Shown: positions 20,520-30,400, counted from the first letter of the stretch. The stretch is 48,671 bases of DNA from Bacillus sp. CH140a_4T (GCF_008923725.1 NZ_WBPF01000009.1:1-48671); one strand, 5' to 3'. A program made the numbers and translations. Notes: a model not told the origin generated them from the letters alone.

Positions 20520-23500
20520 ATGATAGGTTTATTAGAGCAATTTTATAAAAATGAAGAGATCCAATCGGTTATTAATGGACTAGAAGATGGGTTAAAAGAA
20601 CAACTTGTATCAGGTATGGCAACCTCTTCTCGTTCGTTATTAATGGCGGCCTTATATAAAAAAACAAAAAAATCACAACTTATTGTGACGCATAATTTAT
20701 ATCAAGCACAAAAAGTGCATGAAGATTTAGTGGCGTTACTTGGTGAAAAAGATGTGTGGTTATACCCAGTAAATGAATTGATAGCATCAGAAATTGGTGT
20801 TGCAAGCCCAGAATTGAAGGCACAACGTATTGAAGTATTGAATCGTTTAGCTGCAGGAGAGAATGGGATTATTGTAGCGCCAGTTGCAGGACTACGCAGA
20901 TTTTTACCAATGAAAGAATTGTGGAAGCAAAGGCAAATCGAAATCAATCTAGGGCAAGAGATTGATTTAGATACATTCTTGCATACTTTACATCATATTG
21001 GTTATGAGCGTAAGTCGATGGTAGAAGCTCCTGGGGAATTCAGTTTGCGCGGGGGAATATTAGATATTTATCCATTAACTGAAGAGTTACCATTTCGTAT
21101 TGAATTTTTCGACACAGAAGTTGATTCTATTCGATTATTTGATGTGGATGAACAGCGCTCTCAAGATAAAAAAGAAAGTGTTAGATTTGGTCCAGCAACA
21201 GAGTTTTTATTTTCACAGGAAGAATTGAAGTCGGGAATTAAGCATCTTGAGGAAGGCTTGACTAAGACGATGCAAAAACTTTCTGATGATAAATTGAAGA
21301 CTACAGTGCTTGAGACGGTAAGCCATGAAATTGAGATGTTAAAAAACGGGCAAAGTATAGAACAGATGTTTAAATATTTATCTATTTTCTATAACGAACC
21401 TGCTAGTCTGATAGATTATTTACCAGAAGATGGTATTGTGGTTTTAGATGAGATTTCACGTATTCAAGAAACAGCATCAAATCTTGAAACGGAAGAGGCA
21501 GAGTGGTATATATCACTTCTTGGTGAGGGAACAATTATTCAAGATTTATCTTTCTCACACTCGTTTGAGGAATTTCTTCATCATAAAAAAAGAAGTTTTG
21601 TATATTTAACGTTATTCTTACGTCATATAGCACATACACATCCGCAAAACATTGTGAATGTGACATGTAAAACAATGCAAGATTTCCATGGGCAGATGCA
21701 GTTGTTGAAAACTGAAATTGATAGATGGAACGAAGGGCATTTTACGACTGTTGTGCTCGGCACAGATGATGAACGTGTAAAAAAACTACAACATATTTTA
21801 AGTGATTATGATATTGAGGCAGATATCGTAGAGGGCACGGATATACTATTGCCTGGAAGGTTACAAATTGCTGTAGGTGATTTACATGCAGGGTTTGAAA
21901 TGCCGATGCAAAAGCTTGTTGTAATTACTGAAAAAGAGCTTTTTCATAAGAAAGTTAAAAAATCACAACGTAAGCAAAAGTTATCTAATGCTGAACGCAT
22001 TAAAAGTTATTCGGAATTAAAAGTTGGAGATTATGTAGTTCATGTAAATCATGGTATAGGTAAATTCTTAGGTATCGAGACACTAGAGATTAATGGTGTT
22101 CATAAAGATTACTTGAATATTAAATATCAAGGCAATGATAAGTTATACGTTCCAATTGAACAAATTGACCAAGTGCAGAAATATGTAGGATCTGAAGGTA
22201 AGGATCCAAAAGTTTATAAATTGGGCGGAAATGATTGGAAAAAGGTTAAGACGAAAGTTGAAAAATCTGTACAAGACATTGCGGATGACCTAATTAAACT
22301 ATATGCTGAGCGCGAAGCCTCAAAGGGTTATGCATATACACCAGATACGGCAGAACAACAAGAATTTGAATCTTCTTTCCCATATCAAGAGACAGAGGAT
22401 CAATTACGTTCTATTGAAGAGATTAAGAAAGATATGGAACGTGGACGTCCGATGGATAGACTTCTTTGTGGTGACGTAGGGTACGGAAAGACTGAAGTAG
22501 CTATTCGTGCGGCATTTAAAGCAATTATGGATGAAAAACAGGTTGCGATTTTAGTGCCGACAACAATTCTTGCACAACAACACTATGAAACAATTCGAGA
22601 GCGTTTTCAAGATTATCCAATCAACATAGGATTATTAAGTAGATTCCGTACGAGAAAACAGCAAAATGAAACAATTAAAGGCTTAAAGGATGGCACGGTA
22701 GATATCGTCATCGGAACGCATCGTATTTTATCTAAAGATGTTACTTATAAAGATTTAGGTCTTCTTATTATTGATGAAGAACAAAGATTTGGTGTAACGC
22801 ATAAAGAAAAAATTAAACAATTAAAAGCAAATGTTGATGTATTAACATTAACGGCAACTCCGATTCCGCGTACACTTCATATGTCTATGCTGGGTGTGCG
22901 TGACTTATCTGTTATTGAGACACCACCAGAAAATCGTTTCCCGGTCCAAACGTATGTAGTAGAGTATAATCCAGCGTTAATGCGAGAAGCGATAGAACGA
23001 GAGCTTGCGAGAGGTGGGCAAATTTACTTCTTATATAATCGGGTGGAGGATATCGAAAGAAAAGCAGATGAAATTTCGATGTTAGTTCCAGACGCACGTG
23101 TAACGTATGCACATGGGAAAATGAACGAAGGTGAATTAGAATCTGTTATGCTATCGTTTTTAGAAGGGCAGCATGATGTTCTTGTAAGTACAACAATTAT
23201 TGAGACGGGTGTAGATATTCCGAATGTAAATACGTTAATTGTATTTGATGCAGATCGTATGGGATTATCGCAGCTGTACCAGCTTCGTGGTCGTGTTGGA
23301 CGTTCTAATCGTGTGGCATATGCATACTTTGCATACAAACGAGATAAAGTGTTATCAGAAGTTGCAGAGAAGCGTCTGCAAGCCATTAAAGAGTTCACAG
23401 AGCTTGGATCAGGTTTCAAAATTGCGATGAGAGACTTATCCATTCGTGGTGCAGGTAACCTGTTAGGAGCCGAACAGCATGGGTTTATTGATTCTGTCGG

Positions 23501-24050
23501 ATTTGATCTATATTCTCAAATGTTAAAAGATGCAATTGAACAGCGTAGAGGAACAGATGGGGTTGAAAATACAGTTAATGTTGAAATTGATTTAGAAGTA
23601 GATGCATATTTACCAGATGCTTATATTTCAGATAGTAAACAAAAAATTATGATGTATAAACAGTTTAGAGGTGTTTCTGCAATTGAGGATATTGAAGAGT
23701 TGCAGGAAGAGATGATAGATAGATTTGGTGATTACCCGCAAGAAGTTGGTTACTTATTGCAAATTGCAAATATTAAAGTATTGGCAATGAAAGAACAAAT
23801 TGAGTTAATTAAGCAAAATAAATTTGAAGTAACAATTCTGTTTTCAGAACAAGCAAGTCAAAATATTGATGGCGGAAAATTATTCATGCTTGGAAATAGT
23901 TTTGGACGTATGATCGGTCTAGGAATGGAAGGGTCACAATTGAAAATCGTTATGAAAACAAATGGTTTAGAGACATCGAAGTGGTTAACAATTGCTGAAA
24001 ATTTATTAAAAGGCCTACCAGATGTAAAAAAAGAAGTCATAAATGCCTAA
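20520..24050 (+). CDS. mfd: Transcription-repair coupling factor Mfd
   Basis: A 1176-residue DNA translocase that pushes stalled RNA polymerase off damaged DNA and recruits UvrA. The N-terminal UvrB-like module (about 1-350), the CarD-like RNA polymerase interaction domain (about 490-570, GDYVVHVNHGIGKF), the translocase motor with Walker A GDVGYGKT at 651-658 and DEEQ at 752-755, and the C-terminal TRCF autoinhibitory domain are all present. The ATG at 20520 follows GAGAGGGG and gives the family start MIGLLEQF. The open frame extends upstream into the fin terminator and is not used. Confidence 0.97.
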   Translation: MIGLLEQFYKNEEIQSVINGLEDGLKEQLVSGMATSSRSLLMAALYKKTKKSQLIVTHNLYQAQKVHEDLVALLGEKDVWLYPVNELIASEIGVASPELKAQRIEVLNRLAAGENGIIVAPVAGLRRFLPMKELWKQRQIEINLGQEIDLDTFLHTLHHIGYERKSMVEAPGEFSLRGGILDIYPLTEELPFRIEFFDTEVDSIRLFDVDEQRSQDKKESVRFGPATEFLFSQEELKSGIKHLEEGLTKTMQKLSDDKLKTTVLETVSHEIEMLKNGQSIEQMFKYLSIFYNEPASLIDYLPEDGIVVLDEISRIQETASNLETEEAEWYISLLGEGTIIQDLSFSHSFEEFLHHKKRSFVYLTLFLRHIAHTHPQNIVNVTCKTMQDFHGQMQLLKTEIDRWNEGHFTTVVLGTDDERVKKLQHILSDYDIEADIVEGTDILLPGRLQIAVGDLHAGFEMPMQKLVVITEKELFHKKVKKSQRKQKLSNAERIKSYSELKVGDYVVHVNHGIGKFLGIETLEINGVHKDYLNIKYQGNDKLYVPIEQIDQVQKYVGSEGKDPKVYKLGGNDWKKVKTKVEKSVQDIADDLIKLYAEREASKGYAYTPDTAEQQEFESSFPYQETEDQLRSIEEIKKDMERGRPMDRLLCGDVGYGKTEVAIRAAFKAIMDEKQVAILVPTTILAQQHYETIRERFQDYPINIGLLSRFRTRKQQNETIKGLKDGTVDIVIGTHRILSKDVTYKDLGLLIIDEEQRFGVTHKEKIKQLKANVDVLTLTATPIPRTLHMSMLGVRDLSVIETPPENRFPVQTYVVEYNPALMREAIERELARGGQIYFLYNRVEDIERKADEISMLVPDARVTYAHGKMNEGELESVMLSFLEGQHDVLVSTTIIETGVDIPNVNTLIVFDADRMGLSQLYQLRGRVGRSNRVAYAYFAYKRDKVLSEVAEKRLQAIKEFTELGSGFKIAMRDLSIRGAGNLLGAEQHGFIDSVGFDLYSQMLKDAIEQRRGTDGVENTVNVEIDLEVDAYLPDAYISDSKQKIMMYKQFRGVSAIEDIEELQEEMIDRFGDYPQEVGYLLQIANIKVLAMKEQIELIKQNKFEVTILFSEQASQNIDGGKLFMLGNSFGRMIGLGMEGSQLKIVMKTNGLETSKWLTIAENLLKGLPDVKKEVINA

Positions 24051-24077
24051 TATAAGATAAAAAATACAATTCGGCGT

Positions 24078-24106
24078 GCATAGAAGAACTAATGTGTAAA
24101 ATACTA
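24078..24106 (+). promoter_or_regulatory. Candidate sigma-G promoter of spoVT
   Basis: GCATA, a 17-bp spacer and AATACTA differ from the sigma-G consensus by one base in the -10. An imperfect inverted repeat (GGTGA...TCACC, 24119-24149) lies between it and the gene. Confidence 0.5.
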
Positions 24107-24185
24107 TGTCTAACAGTTGGTGATTTTTACATGAACAGGTAAATTCACCACTTTGATCATCAGTAGAAAGTGAGGCAGCATTAGA

Positions 24186-24722
24186 ATGAAAGCAACTGGA
24201 ATCGTACGTCGAATTGATGATTTAGGTAGGGTAGTAATCCCGAAGGAAATTCGTAGAACTTTACGTATTCGGGAAGGAGACCCACTAGAAATATTTGTTG
24301 ATCGCGATGGAGAAGTAATTTTGAAGAAATATTCTCCAATTAGTGAACTAGGTGATTTTGCAAAAGAATATACGGAAGCTTTATACGATAGCTTAGGACA
24401 TAATGTGCTTGTATGCGATCGTGATTCTATTATCGCAGTAGCGGGCGTATCTAAAAAAGAATACTTAAATAAAAGCGTTGGCGATTTAATTGAGAAGACA
24501 ATGGAAGAGCGTAAGTCTGTAATTATGACAGATGAAAGCGAAATTTCAATTATTGATGGCGTAACAGAAAAAGTTAGTTCTTATACAATTGGCCCGATTG
24601 TTGCGAATGGGGATCCAATTGGAGCTGTTATTATCTTCTCTAAAGAGGCTATTATAAGTGAAGTAGAGCATAAGTCAGTAAATACAGCTGCAAGCTTTTT
24701 AGCGAAACAAATGGAGCAGTAA
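24186..24722 (+). CDS. spoVT: Stage V sporulation protein T
   Basis: A 178-residue forespore regulator. An AbrB-like swapped-hairpin DNA-binding domain (1-50, MKATGIVRRIDDLGRVVIP) is followed by a GAF-like domain (about 60-178) that may sense an unknown ligand. In B. subtilis SpoVT fine-tunes sigma-G-dependent genes for spore protection and germination. GTGAGGCAGC is the ribosome binding site. Its N-terminal 19 residues differ from those of AbrB, also in this window, at only a few positions, so they are paralogues. Confidence 0.96.
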   Translation: MKATGIVRRIDDLGRVVIPKEIRRTLRIREGDPLEIFVDRDGEVILKKYSPISELGDFAKEYTEALYDSLGHNVLVCDRDSIIAVAGVSKKEYLNKSVGDLIEKTMEERKSVIMTDESEISIIDGVTEKVSSYTIGPIVANGDPIGAVIIFSKEAIISEVEHKSVNTAASFLAKQMEQ

Positions 24723-24814
24723 GGCCATATTGAATTTTAGAAGTAGCAATCTTTCCTAATTATGATATTTCTTCTTGAGAAATCAAATATTTGGAGATAT
24801 ATGTATATTGAATG

Positions 24815-24839
24815 AAGGTAGCGCTTTGCTACCTTTTTT
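24815..24839 (+). terminator. Terminator after spoVT
   Basis: AAGGTAGC / GCTACCTT with loop GCTTT is followed by TTTTC. Confidence 0.88.
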
Positions 24840-24910
24840 CGTTGAACATTTCTAGCGTTGCACGAACGTATTAGTACTCGTGTAGGCAAGGAAGCTTGTC
24901 CTTTTCTTTA

Positions 24911-24919
24911 TGATATAAT
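24911..24919 (+). promoter_or_regulatory. Extended -10 promoter of the yabM unit
   Basis: TGATATAAT is a perfect extended -10 element, 36 bp before yabM. I see no matching -35 hexamer, so the assignment rests on this element alone. Confidence 0.45.
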
Positions 24920-24954
24920 ACGAGGGGTGAGAATAGAAAAAGGAGTTTTCTTGT

Positions 24955-26556
24955 ATGGAATCGAAGAAGTATCAAGCCTTTTGGCGTGGGGCTATTATAT
25001 TAACAATCGCAAGTTTTGTTACAAAGGTATTAAGCGCTTTTTACCGTATTCCATATCAAAATATAGCGGGTGATATTGGTTTTTATATTTACCAACAAAT
25101 TTATCCGTTTTATGGATTTTGTTTAATTTTAGCTACTTATGGGTTCCCCATTATAATTTCAAAAATGGTTGCGGAACGATTAGAGCGAGGGAAACAACAA
25201 GAAGCAGAAGAAATTATTTGTGTATCTTTTTGGTTTTTATTGGGGATTGGTTTCATAGGCTTTTTTACATTGTTTTTTGGTGCCGAAGCAATTGCAATAG
25301 CCATGGGCGATATACACTTAGATAAGTTATTACGTGTTATTTCATTTTCATTCATATTGATGCCGTTTTTATCTGTAGCAAGAGGATATTTTCAGGGGTT
25401 CAATAATATGATGCCAACAGCTGTTTCGCAAGTGATAGAACAAACGATTCGTGTTTCTATTATTGTATTTTTATCTCTATTTCTAATTGCTCGCGGATTT
25501 GATTTATATACCGTCGGTGCAGGTGCTATGTTAGGTTCGATCGCAGGCGGACTGATTGGGATTATCGTACTTGTACTTTATATGCGTCATGACTTTCGTT
25601 CTATATTTTTCAAGAGTGTAAAGAGAATTAAGGGGAAGAAGAGGGTCGTTAAAATTCTGTTTTGGCAAGGATTGGCGATTTGTATTAGTAACTTAGTACT
25701 TATTTTTATACAAATGGCTGATTCTATTTCCTTCTATTCCTTACTTATTGGGGCAGGAGAGCAAGCTGAAAGTGCAAAGGTATTAAAAGGTGTTTACGAT
25801 AGAAGTATCCCGCTTATGCAATTAGGTACTGTCGTGACAACTTCTTTCTCGTTGTCGCTTATTCCAATTATTACAGCGGCGAAGGAAAGAGGAGATCTTA
25901 CCTTTATTCAAGAAAAGGTAAAGTTAGCAATGAAAATAACATTTGTTATTGGATTTGCAGCGGCGATTGGGTTATCTTGTATTATTCAGCCTACGAATAT
26001 TATGTTGTTTGAAAATAGCGATGGGTCAGATGTTTTATCCATTTTATCTTTATCTATTTTATTTAGTTCATTGTCAATTACAACTGCTTCTATTTTGCAA
26101 GGGTTAGGACAAACATTAAAACCAGCAATATTCGTTATATTTGGGGGTTGTTTAAAGTTAGCTTTAAATTATACATTAATGCCGTATTTTGGTGTGAAAG
26201 GAGCTGCAATTGCAACACTAGTTGCATTAATTGTAATTTCTGTGCTAAATAGTGCATTACTTATGCAAGCTGTATCCGAATCGCTTATTGATAAGCGTAA
26301 TATGTTAGGTGTAGTTATTAGTGGTATCGGTATGGGGTTTGTATTAATAATGTTTATACGTGTGATGCAAATGTCTGGATTAGTAATTGATACAAGGCAT
26401 AGAGGAATTGCAACACTGGAGGCATTGTTAGGTGTAGTTATCGGTGGATTAACATATGTGTTTTTAATTTTAAAATTACGTGTATTTACAAAAGAGGAAA
26501 TAGGAACCGTTATGAAAAAAGAGAAAAAAGAAGGTTCATTGAAGAAGAGTGGATAG
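24955..26556 (+). CDS. yabM: MVF/MATE-like polysaccharide flippase family protein YabM
   Basis: A 533-residue membrane protein of the SpoVB/MurJ-like polysaccharide biosynthesis family with about 14 hydrophobic segments. The N-terminal WRGAIILTIASFVTKVLSAF and YRIPYQNIAGD motifs are typical. Relatives flip lipid-linked sugars, including peptidoglycan precursors, across the membrane. The substrate of YabM is not known to me. AAAAAGGAG lies upstream. It leads a tight run of genes, with yabN starting 12 nt after its stop. Confidence 0.9.
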   Translation: MESKKYQAFWRGAIILTIASFVTKVLSAFYRIPYQNIAGDIGFYIYQQIYPFYGFCLILATYGFPIIISKMVAERLERGKQQEAEEIICVSFWFLLGIGFIGFFTLFFGAEAIAIAMGDIHLDKLLRVISFSFILMPFLSVARGYFQGFNNMMPTAVSQVIEQTIRVSIIVFLSLFLIARGFDLYTVGAGAMLGSIAGGLIGIIVLVLYMRHDFRSIFFKSVKRIKGKKRVVKILFWQGLAICISNLVLIFIQMADSISFYSLLIGAGEQAESAKVLKGVYDRSIPLMQLGTVVTTSFSLSLIPIITAAKERGDLTFIQEKVKLAMKITFVIGFAAAIGLSCIIQPTNIMLFENSDGSDVLSILSLSILFSSLSITTASILQGLGQTLKPAIFVIFGGCLKLALNYTLMPYFGVKGAAIATLVALIVISVLNSALLMQAVSESLIDKRNMLGVVISGIGMGFVLIMFIRVMQMSGLVIDTRHRGIATLEALLGVVIGGLTYVFLILKLRVFTKEEIGTVMKKEKKEGSLKKSG

Positions 26557-26568
26557 AGGTGGCAGGTT

Positions 26569-28029
26569 GTGAGTGGAATCATTACTATTTTAGGATTAGG
26601 TGCTGGTGAGTTAGATCAGTTAACGATGGGTGTATATCGAAAAATAAAAGAAGCAGATCACATGTTTGTTAGAACGAAGGAACATCCCGTTATAGAAGAG
26701 TTGGAGAAAGAAGGTATACACTATACAGCCTTTGACAGTGTATATGAAGCACATGATACATTTGAAATTGTATATGAAACAATTGCGAATACATTGTTAG
26801 AACAAGCTGAAGGCACAGAAATCATCTATGCCGTACCAGGGCATCCGCTTGTAGCGGAAAGAACGGTTCAGCTACTGTTGGAAAAAGGTGAAATAGCGAA
26901 TGTTGAGGTGCGAATTGAAGGTGGACAAAGTTTCCTTGATCCTATGTTTGCAAGTTTAAAGATTGATCCGATTGAAGGATTCCAATTAATTGACGCCACA
27001 TCATTTGAAAGAGGACAATTAGAATTACGTCAACATTTAATCTTTTGCCAAGTATATGACGCATTCGTTGCATCTGATGTGAAATTAACATTAATGGAGA
27101 TGCTACCAGACGATTATGAAGTGTATATCGTAACAGCTGCAGGGACTTCATTTGAACAAGTTAAAAAGGTGCCGTTGTACATGTTAGATCATGAAACAGA
27201 GTTGAATAATTTAACGAGTGTATATGTACCACCAGTGAAAGAACGTGCGTCCTTGTATCAACAGTTTGATGTGCTTAGAGAAGTTATTGCAGAACTTCGT
27301 GGACCGAATGGTTGTCCGTGGGATAAAAAGCAAACACATCAATCTTTAAAGAAGTATTTAATCGAGGAAGCTTATGAAGTGTTGGAAGCAATTGATGAAG
27401 AGGATGATGATCACTTAGTAGAAGAACTAGGTGATATATTATTACAAGTTATGTTGCATGCCCAAATCGGAGAGGACGAAGGTTGGTTCTCTATAGATGA
27501 TATTATTCGAACTTTATCTGAGAAAATGGTTCGCCGCCATCCGCATGTATTTGGGAATACAGATGTAAATAATGCCGATGAAGTAATTGCCAATTGGGAA
27601 GAAATTAAAAAACAAGAAAAAGGATTCGTGAAAGAATCTGTTTTAAATGGTGTTCCAAAAAGTTTGCCACAGTTACTACGCGCCTATGAAATCCAGAAAA
27701 AAGCTGGCAAAGTTGGTTTCGATTGGGTTGATGTACAACCGATGATAGAGAAAGCCTTAGAAGAATGGCAAGAGTTCCAACAAGAAGTTACAAATATGGA
27801 TGAGGCGAAGATGTTAGGTGAATTTGGCGATTTACTATTTGCATTTGTGAATATAGCTCGTCATTATAAAATAGATCCCGAAGAGGCGTTACGTTCAACG
27901 AATGAAAAATTCGTCGGTCGTTTCTTATACATGGAAGCAAAGGTAGCTGAAATGAATAAAGAGATGCAAGATTTATCATTAGAGCAGTTAGATGTTTTAT
28001 GGGAAGAGGCAAAACAAACAGAGCGTTAA
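26569..28029 (+). CDS. yabN: YabN, tetrapyrrole-methylase-like / MazG fusion
   Basis: A 486-residue fusion. The N-terminal half (about 1-220) has the tetrapyrrole methylase fold ([24 protein letters not shown]). The C-terminal half (about 225-480) is a double MazG nucleoside triphosphate pyrophosphohydrolase, with the metal-binding [10 protein letters not shown] and [10 protein letters not shown] helices. MazG removes aberrant or excess NTPs. The role of the methylase-like half is unclear to me. GTG at 26569 follows AGAGGTGG. It is in the same transcription unit as yabM and rqcP. Confidence 0.94.
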   Translation: MSGIITILGLGAGELDQLTMGVYRKIKEADHMFVRTKEHPVIEELEKEGIHYTAFDSVYEAHDTFEIVYETIANTLLEQAEGTEIIYAVPGHPLVAERTVQLLLEKGEIANVEVRIEGGQSFLDPMFASLKIDPIEGFQLIDATSFERGQLELRQHLIFCQVYDAFVASDVKLTLMEMLPDDYEVYIVTAAGTSFEQVKKVPLYMLDHETELNNLTSVYVPPVKERASLYQQFDVLREVIAELRGPNGCPWDKKQTHQSLKKYLIEEAYEVLEAIDEEDDDHLVEELGDILLQVMLHAQIGEDEGWFSIDDIIRTLSEKMVRRHPHVFGNTDVNNADEVIANWEEIKKQEKGFVKESVLNGVPKSLPQLLRAYEIQKKAGKVGFDWVDVQPMIEKALEEWQEFQQEVTNMDEAKMLGEFGDLLFAFVNIARHYKIDPEEALRSTNEKFVGRFLYMEAKVAEMNKEMQDLSLEQLDVLWEEAKQTER

Positions 28030-28043
28030 TAGGGGGATTTGAT

Positions 28044-28319
28044 ATGCGTCTAGATAAGTTTTTAAAAGTATCACGTTTAATTAAAAGAAGAACATTAGCG
28101 AAAGAAGTAGCTGATCAAGGAAGAATATCAATTAATGGTCAAGTGGCAAAAGCGAGTTCAGATGTAAAAGTAGCTGATGAATTAACAATTCGTTTTGGTC
28201 AAAAAATAGTAACTGTAAAAATAAACGAATTGAAAGAAACGACTAAAAAAGAAGATGCAGCAAATATGTATAGTTTAGTTCGCGAAGAAAAAGTAAAGGC
28301 TGAAGAAGGCTTGTTCTAA
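28044..28319 (+). CDS. rqcP: RqcP (YabO), S4-domain ribosome quality control factor
   Basis: A 91-residue S4 RNA-binding protein of the Hsp15 family ([21 protein letters not shown] start). In B. subtilis RqcP binds stalled 50S-peptidyl-tRNA complexes and works with RqcH to add C-terminal alanine tails. AGGGGGATTTG precedes the ATG at 28044. The frame is open further upstream inside yabN but lacks a start with a ribosome binding site. It lies 14 nt after yabN. Confidence 0.93.
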   Translation: MRLDKFLKVSRLIKRRTLAKEVADQGRISINGQVAKASSDVKVADELTIRFGQKIVTVKINELKETTKKEDAANMYSLVREEKVKAEEGLF

Positions 28320-28334
28320 AATCAATTATCCCTT

Positions 28335-28342
28335 CATACATT
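28335..28342 (+). promoter_or_regulatory. Candidate sigma-E -10 element of yabP-yabQ
   Basis: CATACATT matches the sigma-E -10 consensus CATACAHT fully, 36 bp before yabP. No good -35 is seen at the right distance. yabP and yabQ are sigma-E genes in B. subtilis. Confidence 0.4.
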
Positions 28343-28377
28343 ACTATTAGCTAGTATAAATCTATGGGGGGATTTAC

Positions 28378-28686
28378 GTGAATAATGGTTACTCACCTAT
28401 GTCTTCTAATCAACAAAATGTTTCGGTAGAGCATGATATTATTATGCGTGGCAGGCGTGTGATTGATATTACTGGTGTAAAGCAGGTAGAGAGTTTTGAT
28501 AGCGAGGAGTTTTTACTTGAGACCGTAATGGGCTTTTTAACAATTCGTGGTCAAAATTTGCAAATGAAAAATTTAGATGTAGAAAAAGGTGTTGTATCGA
28601 TTAAAGGGAAAGTTCATGAGATGCTGTATATTGATGAGAATCAAGGGGAGAAAACTAAAGGTTTCTTTAGTAAGTTGTTTAAATGA
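28378..28686 (+). CDS. yabP: Sporulation protein YabP
   Basis: A 102-residue YabP/YqfC-family protein (HDIIMRGRRVIDITGVKQVESFD). In B. subtilis it is made in the mother cell under sigma-E, and a mutant is blocked in sporulation mainly through polar loss of YabQ. It starts at GTG 28378, with GGGGGGA 7 nt upstream. It overlaps yabQ by 4 nt, so they are translationally coupled. Confidence 0.93.
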   Translation: MNNGYSPMSSNQQNVSVEHDIIMRGRRVIDITGVKQVESFDSEEFLLETVMGFLTIRGQNLQMKNLDVEKGVVSIKGKVHEMLYIDENQGEKTKGFFSKLFK

Positions 28687-29336
28687 GTCTAACAATTCAG
28701 TTGTATACGATGCTCTCAATGATTGGAATGGGTGCTTGGATTGGGGCATCTTTAGATACATACCAACGATTTTTAAATCGTCAGGAACGTAAACGTTGGC
28801 TTGTATTTATACATGATATACTATTTTGGATTGTCCAAGCATTATTCGTTTTTTACGTATTGCTTCTTGTAAATGAAGCCGAACTACGTATATATGTATT
28901 TTTGGCATTATTATGTGGTTTTGCGGCGTATCAAAGCTTATTGAAAGCACTATACATGAAACTGTTAAATTTTCTCATCTATATTTTTATGCAAACAACA
29001 CATTTTTTTGTTCAAATTATAAAGCTACTCATGATAAAACCTGTTATTATTATAGCGCAGCTATTTATTGCATTTATATTATTCTTATTTCGTATACTGC
29101 TTTCAATTGGACATGTGTTATGGAAAATGGTGATTTGGATATTACTTTTCATATGGAAAGTTTTTTTCTGGCCTGTTCGATTTATTGCTTCGCTCATATG
29201 GAAACTTCTCCCTAATCGTGTTAAACTTTTTATAATGAAACATGTAGGGTTCCTGCAATATATAGCAAAATTGAAGGGACACATCTTCCAATTATGGGAG
29301 CGTATAAAAAAGAAGTTAGGGGGACCTCGGAAATGA
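28683..29336 (+). CDS. yabQ: Spore cortex biosynthesis protein YabQ
   Basis: A 217-residue membrane protein with about five hydrophobic segments between residues 1 and 165 and a basic C-terminal tail. YabQ is needed for cortex formation and locates to the membranes around the forespore in B. subtilis. The first 80 residues (LYTMLSMIGMGAWIG, DTYQRF) are the conserved part, and the rest is longer and more variable. It starts on the ATGA overlap with yabP and ends on an ATGA overlap with divIC. Confidence 0.92.
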   Translation: MSLTIQLYTMLSMIGMGAWIGASLDTYQRFLNRQERKRWLVFIHDILFWIVQALFVFYVLLLVNEAELRIYVFLALLCGFAAYQSLLKALYMKLLNFLIYIFMQTTHFFVQIIKLLMIKPVIIIAQLFIAFILFLFRILLSIGHVLWKMVIWILLFIWKVFFWPVRFIASLIWKLLPNRVKLFIMKHVGFLQYIAKLKGHIFQLWERIKKKLGGPRK

Positions 29337-29692
29337 GGGAACTGAGACAAAGAACAATCGAAAAACAGAGTCCAAATCCTGTTAAAGAGCATATAATACA
29401 AACGGATGAGAACAGGAAGCGACTTTATCGCCGTTTAGCGGTTTTTCTTGTCTTTGCTTTTACAATTATTGCGAGTATTAGTGTAACGTTTTATCAACAA
29501 AACAGTTCCATTAGAGCAAAAGAAGCAAAAGTTAAGGACATGAAAAAAGAACTGGATTCATTAACGAATAAAGAAAAGAGTCTAAAAGACGAAGTTCAAA
29601 AGTTAAATGATGAAGAGTACGTATTAAAGATTGCTAGAAGGGATTATTTCTTCTCTGGAAAAGGGGAGATAATTTTTCCTGTTTCTAAGTAG
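29333..29692 (+). CDS. divIC: Cell division protein DivIC
   Basis: A 119-residue bitopic FtsB/DivIC-family protein. It has a short cytoplasmic N-terminus, one membrane segment (about 35-54), an extracellular coiled coil (about 57-95) and a C-terminal YVLKIARRDYFF motif. It forms a complex with FtsL and DivIB that activates septal peptidoglycan synthesis. The ATG at 29333 overlaps the yabQ stop, with AGGGGGAC upstream. A vegetative essential gene coupled to a sporulation gene implies an additional promoter inside or before yabQ, as in B. subtilis. Confidence 0.94.
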   Translation: MRELRQRTIEKQSPNPVKEHIIQTDENRKRLYRRLAVFLVFAFTIIASISVTFYQQNSSIRAKEAKVKDMKKELDSLTNKEKSLKDEVQKLNDEEYVLKIARRDYFFSGKGEIIFPVSK

Positions 29693-29779
29693 AGTATGTC
29701 TTATTGACACTATATTTTAGGATTATATATAATAAAGTAAAATTTGACTTTTTAACCACTAAGGAGGAGCATTTTTTTT

Positions 29780-30268
29780 ATGTCAATCGAGGTAGGCAGC
29801 AAGTTACAGGGTAAAGTAACAGGTATTACAAATTTTGGGGCTTTTGTGGAGCTGCCAGAAGGCTTAACGGGTCTTGTTCATATTAGTGAAGTTGCTGATA
29901 ATTATGTGAAAGATATTAACGATCACTTAAAAGTGGGCGACCAAGTAGAAGTAAAAGTTATTAACGTTGAAAAAGATGGTAAGATCGGTTTATCTATTAA
30001 AAAAGCGAAAGAGCGTGAAAAAACAGAAGGAGATCGTCCACGTGGTGAATACCAACGCGGTGGCGGTGGCGATCAACAACGTTCTGGACGTCCACAACGT
30101 AATCGTTCTTTCAACAGAGATAACCGTGGCGGCGGTAACGAACGAGCTCCAAAAGAAACATTCGAGCAAAAGATGGCACGTTTCTTAAAGGATAGCGAAG
30201 ATCGTTTAACTTCTTTAAAGCGTAACACAGAATCTAAACGTGGTGGCCGTGGCGCACGTCGCGGATAA
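29780..30268 (+). CDS. yabR: S1 RNA-binding domain protein YabR
   Basis: A 162-residue protein. The N-terminal S1 domain (about 4-75, VGSKLQGKVTGITNFGAFVEL) resembles general stress protein 13 and polynucleotide phosphorylase S1 domains. The C-terminal part is a disordered-looking Arg/Gly/Gln tail (about 83-125) followed by a basic end (RGGRGARRG). It probably binds RNA or ribosomes, and its exact role is unknown to me. AAGGAGGAG is the ribosome binding site. Confidence 0.9.
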   Translation: MSIEVGSKLQGKVTGITNFGAFVELPEGLTGLVHISEVADNYVKDINDHLKVGDQVEVKVINVEKDGKIGLSIKKAKEREKTEGDRPRGEYQRGGGGDQQRSGRPQRNRSFNRDNRGGGNERAPKETFEQKMARFLKDSEDRLTSLKRNTESKRGGRGARRG

Positions 30269-30296
30269 TAAGAACTTTTAATTCTTAGCATATAGA

Positions 30297-30331
30297 GAGG
30301 TACCCAGGGCGATTGCTCGGGGTGCTTTTTT
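30297..30331 (+). terminator. Terminator after yabR
   Basis: An imperfect stem pairs GGTACCC-AGGGC with GCTCGGGGTGC, using G-U pairs, and is followed by six T residues. Confidence 0.75.
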
Positions 30332-30371
30332 ATATGTGAAAATATATTTTTAAAAAAGTTTTCAAGATGTG

Positions 30372-30400
30372 TTGACTTTAAATTATATCTGAGGTAAGAT
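30372..30400 (+). promoter_or_regulatory. Sigma-A promoter of the tRNA pair
   Basis: TTGACT, a 17-bp spacer and TAAGAT lie 28 bp before tRNA-Met. The -35 matches at five of six positions. Confidence 0.78.

Noticed and set aside
24815-24960. Possible mobile or foreign DNA between spoVT and yabM
   Set aside because: Just a terminator and an extended -10 promoter. Composition and gene order match the surroundings.
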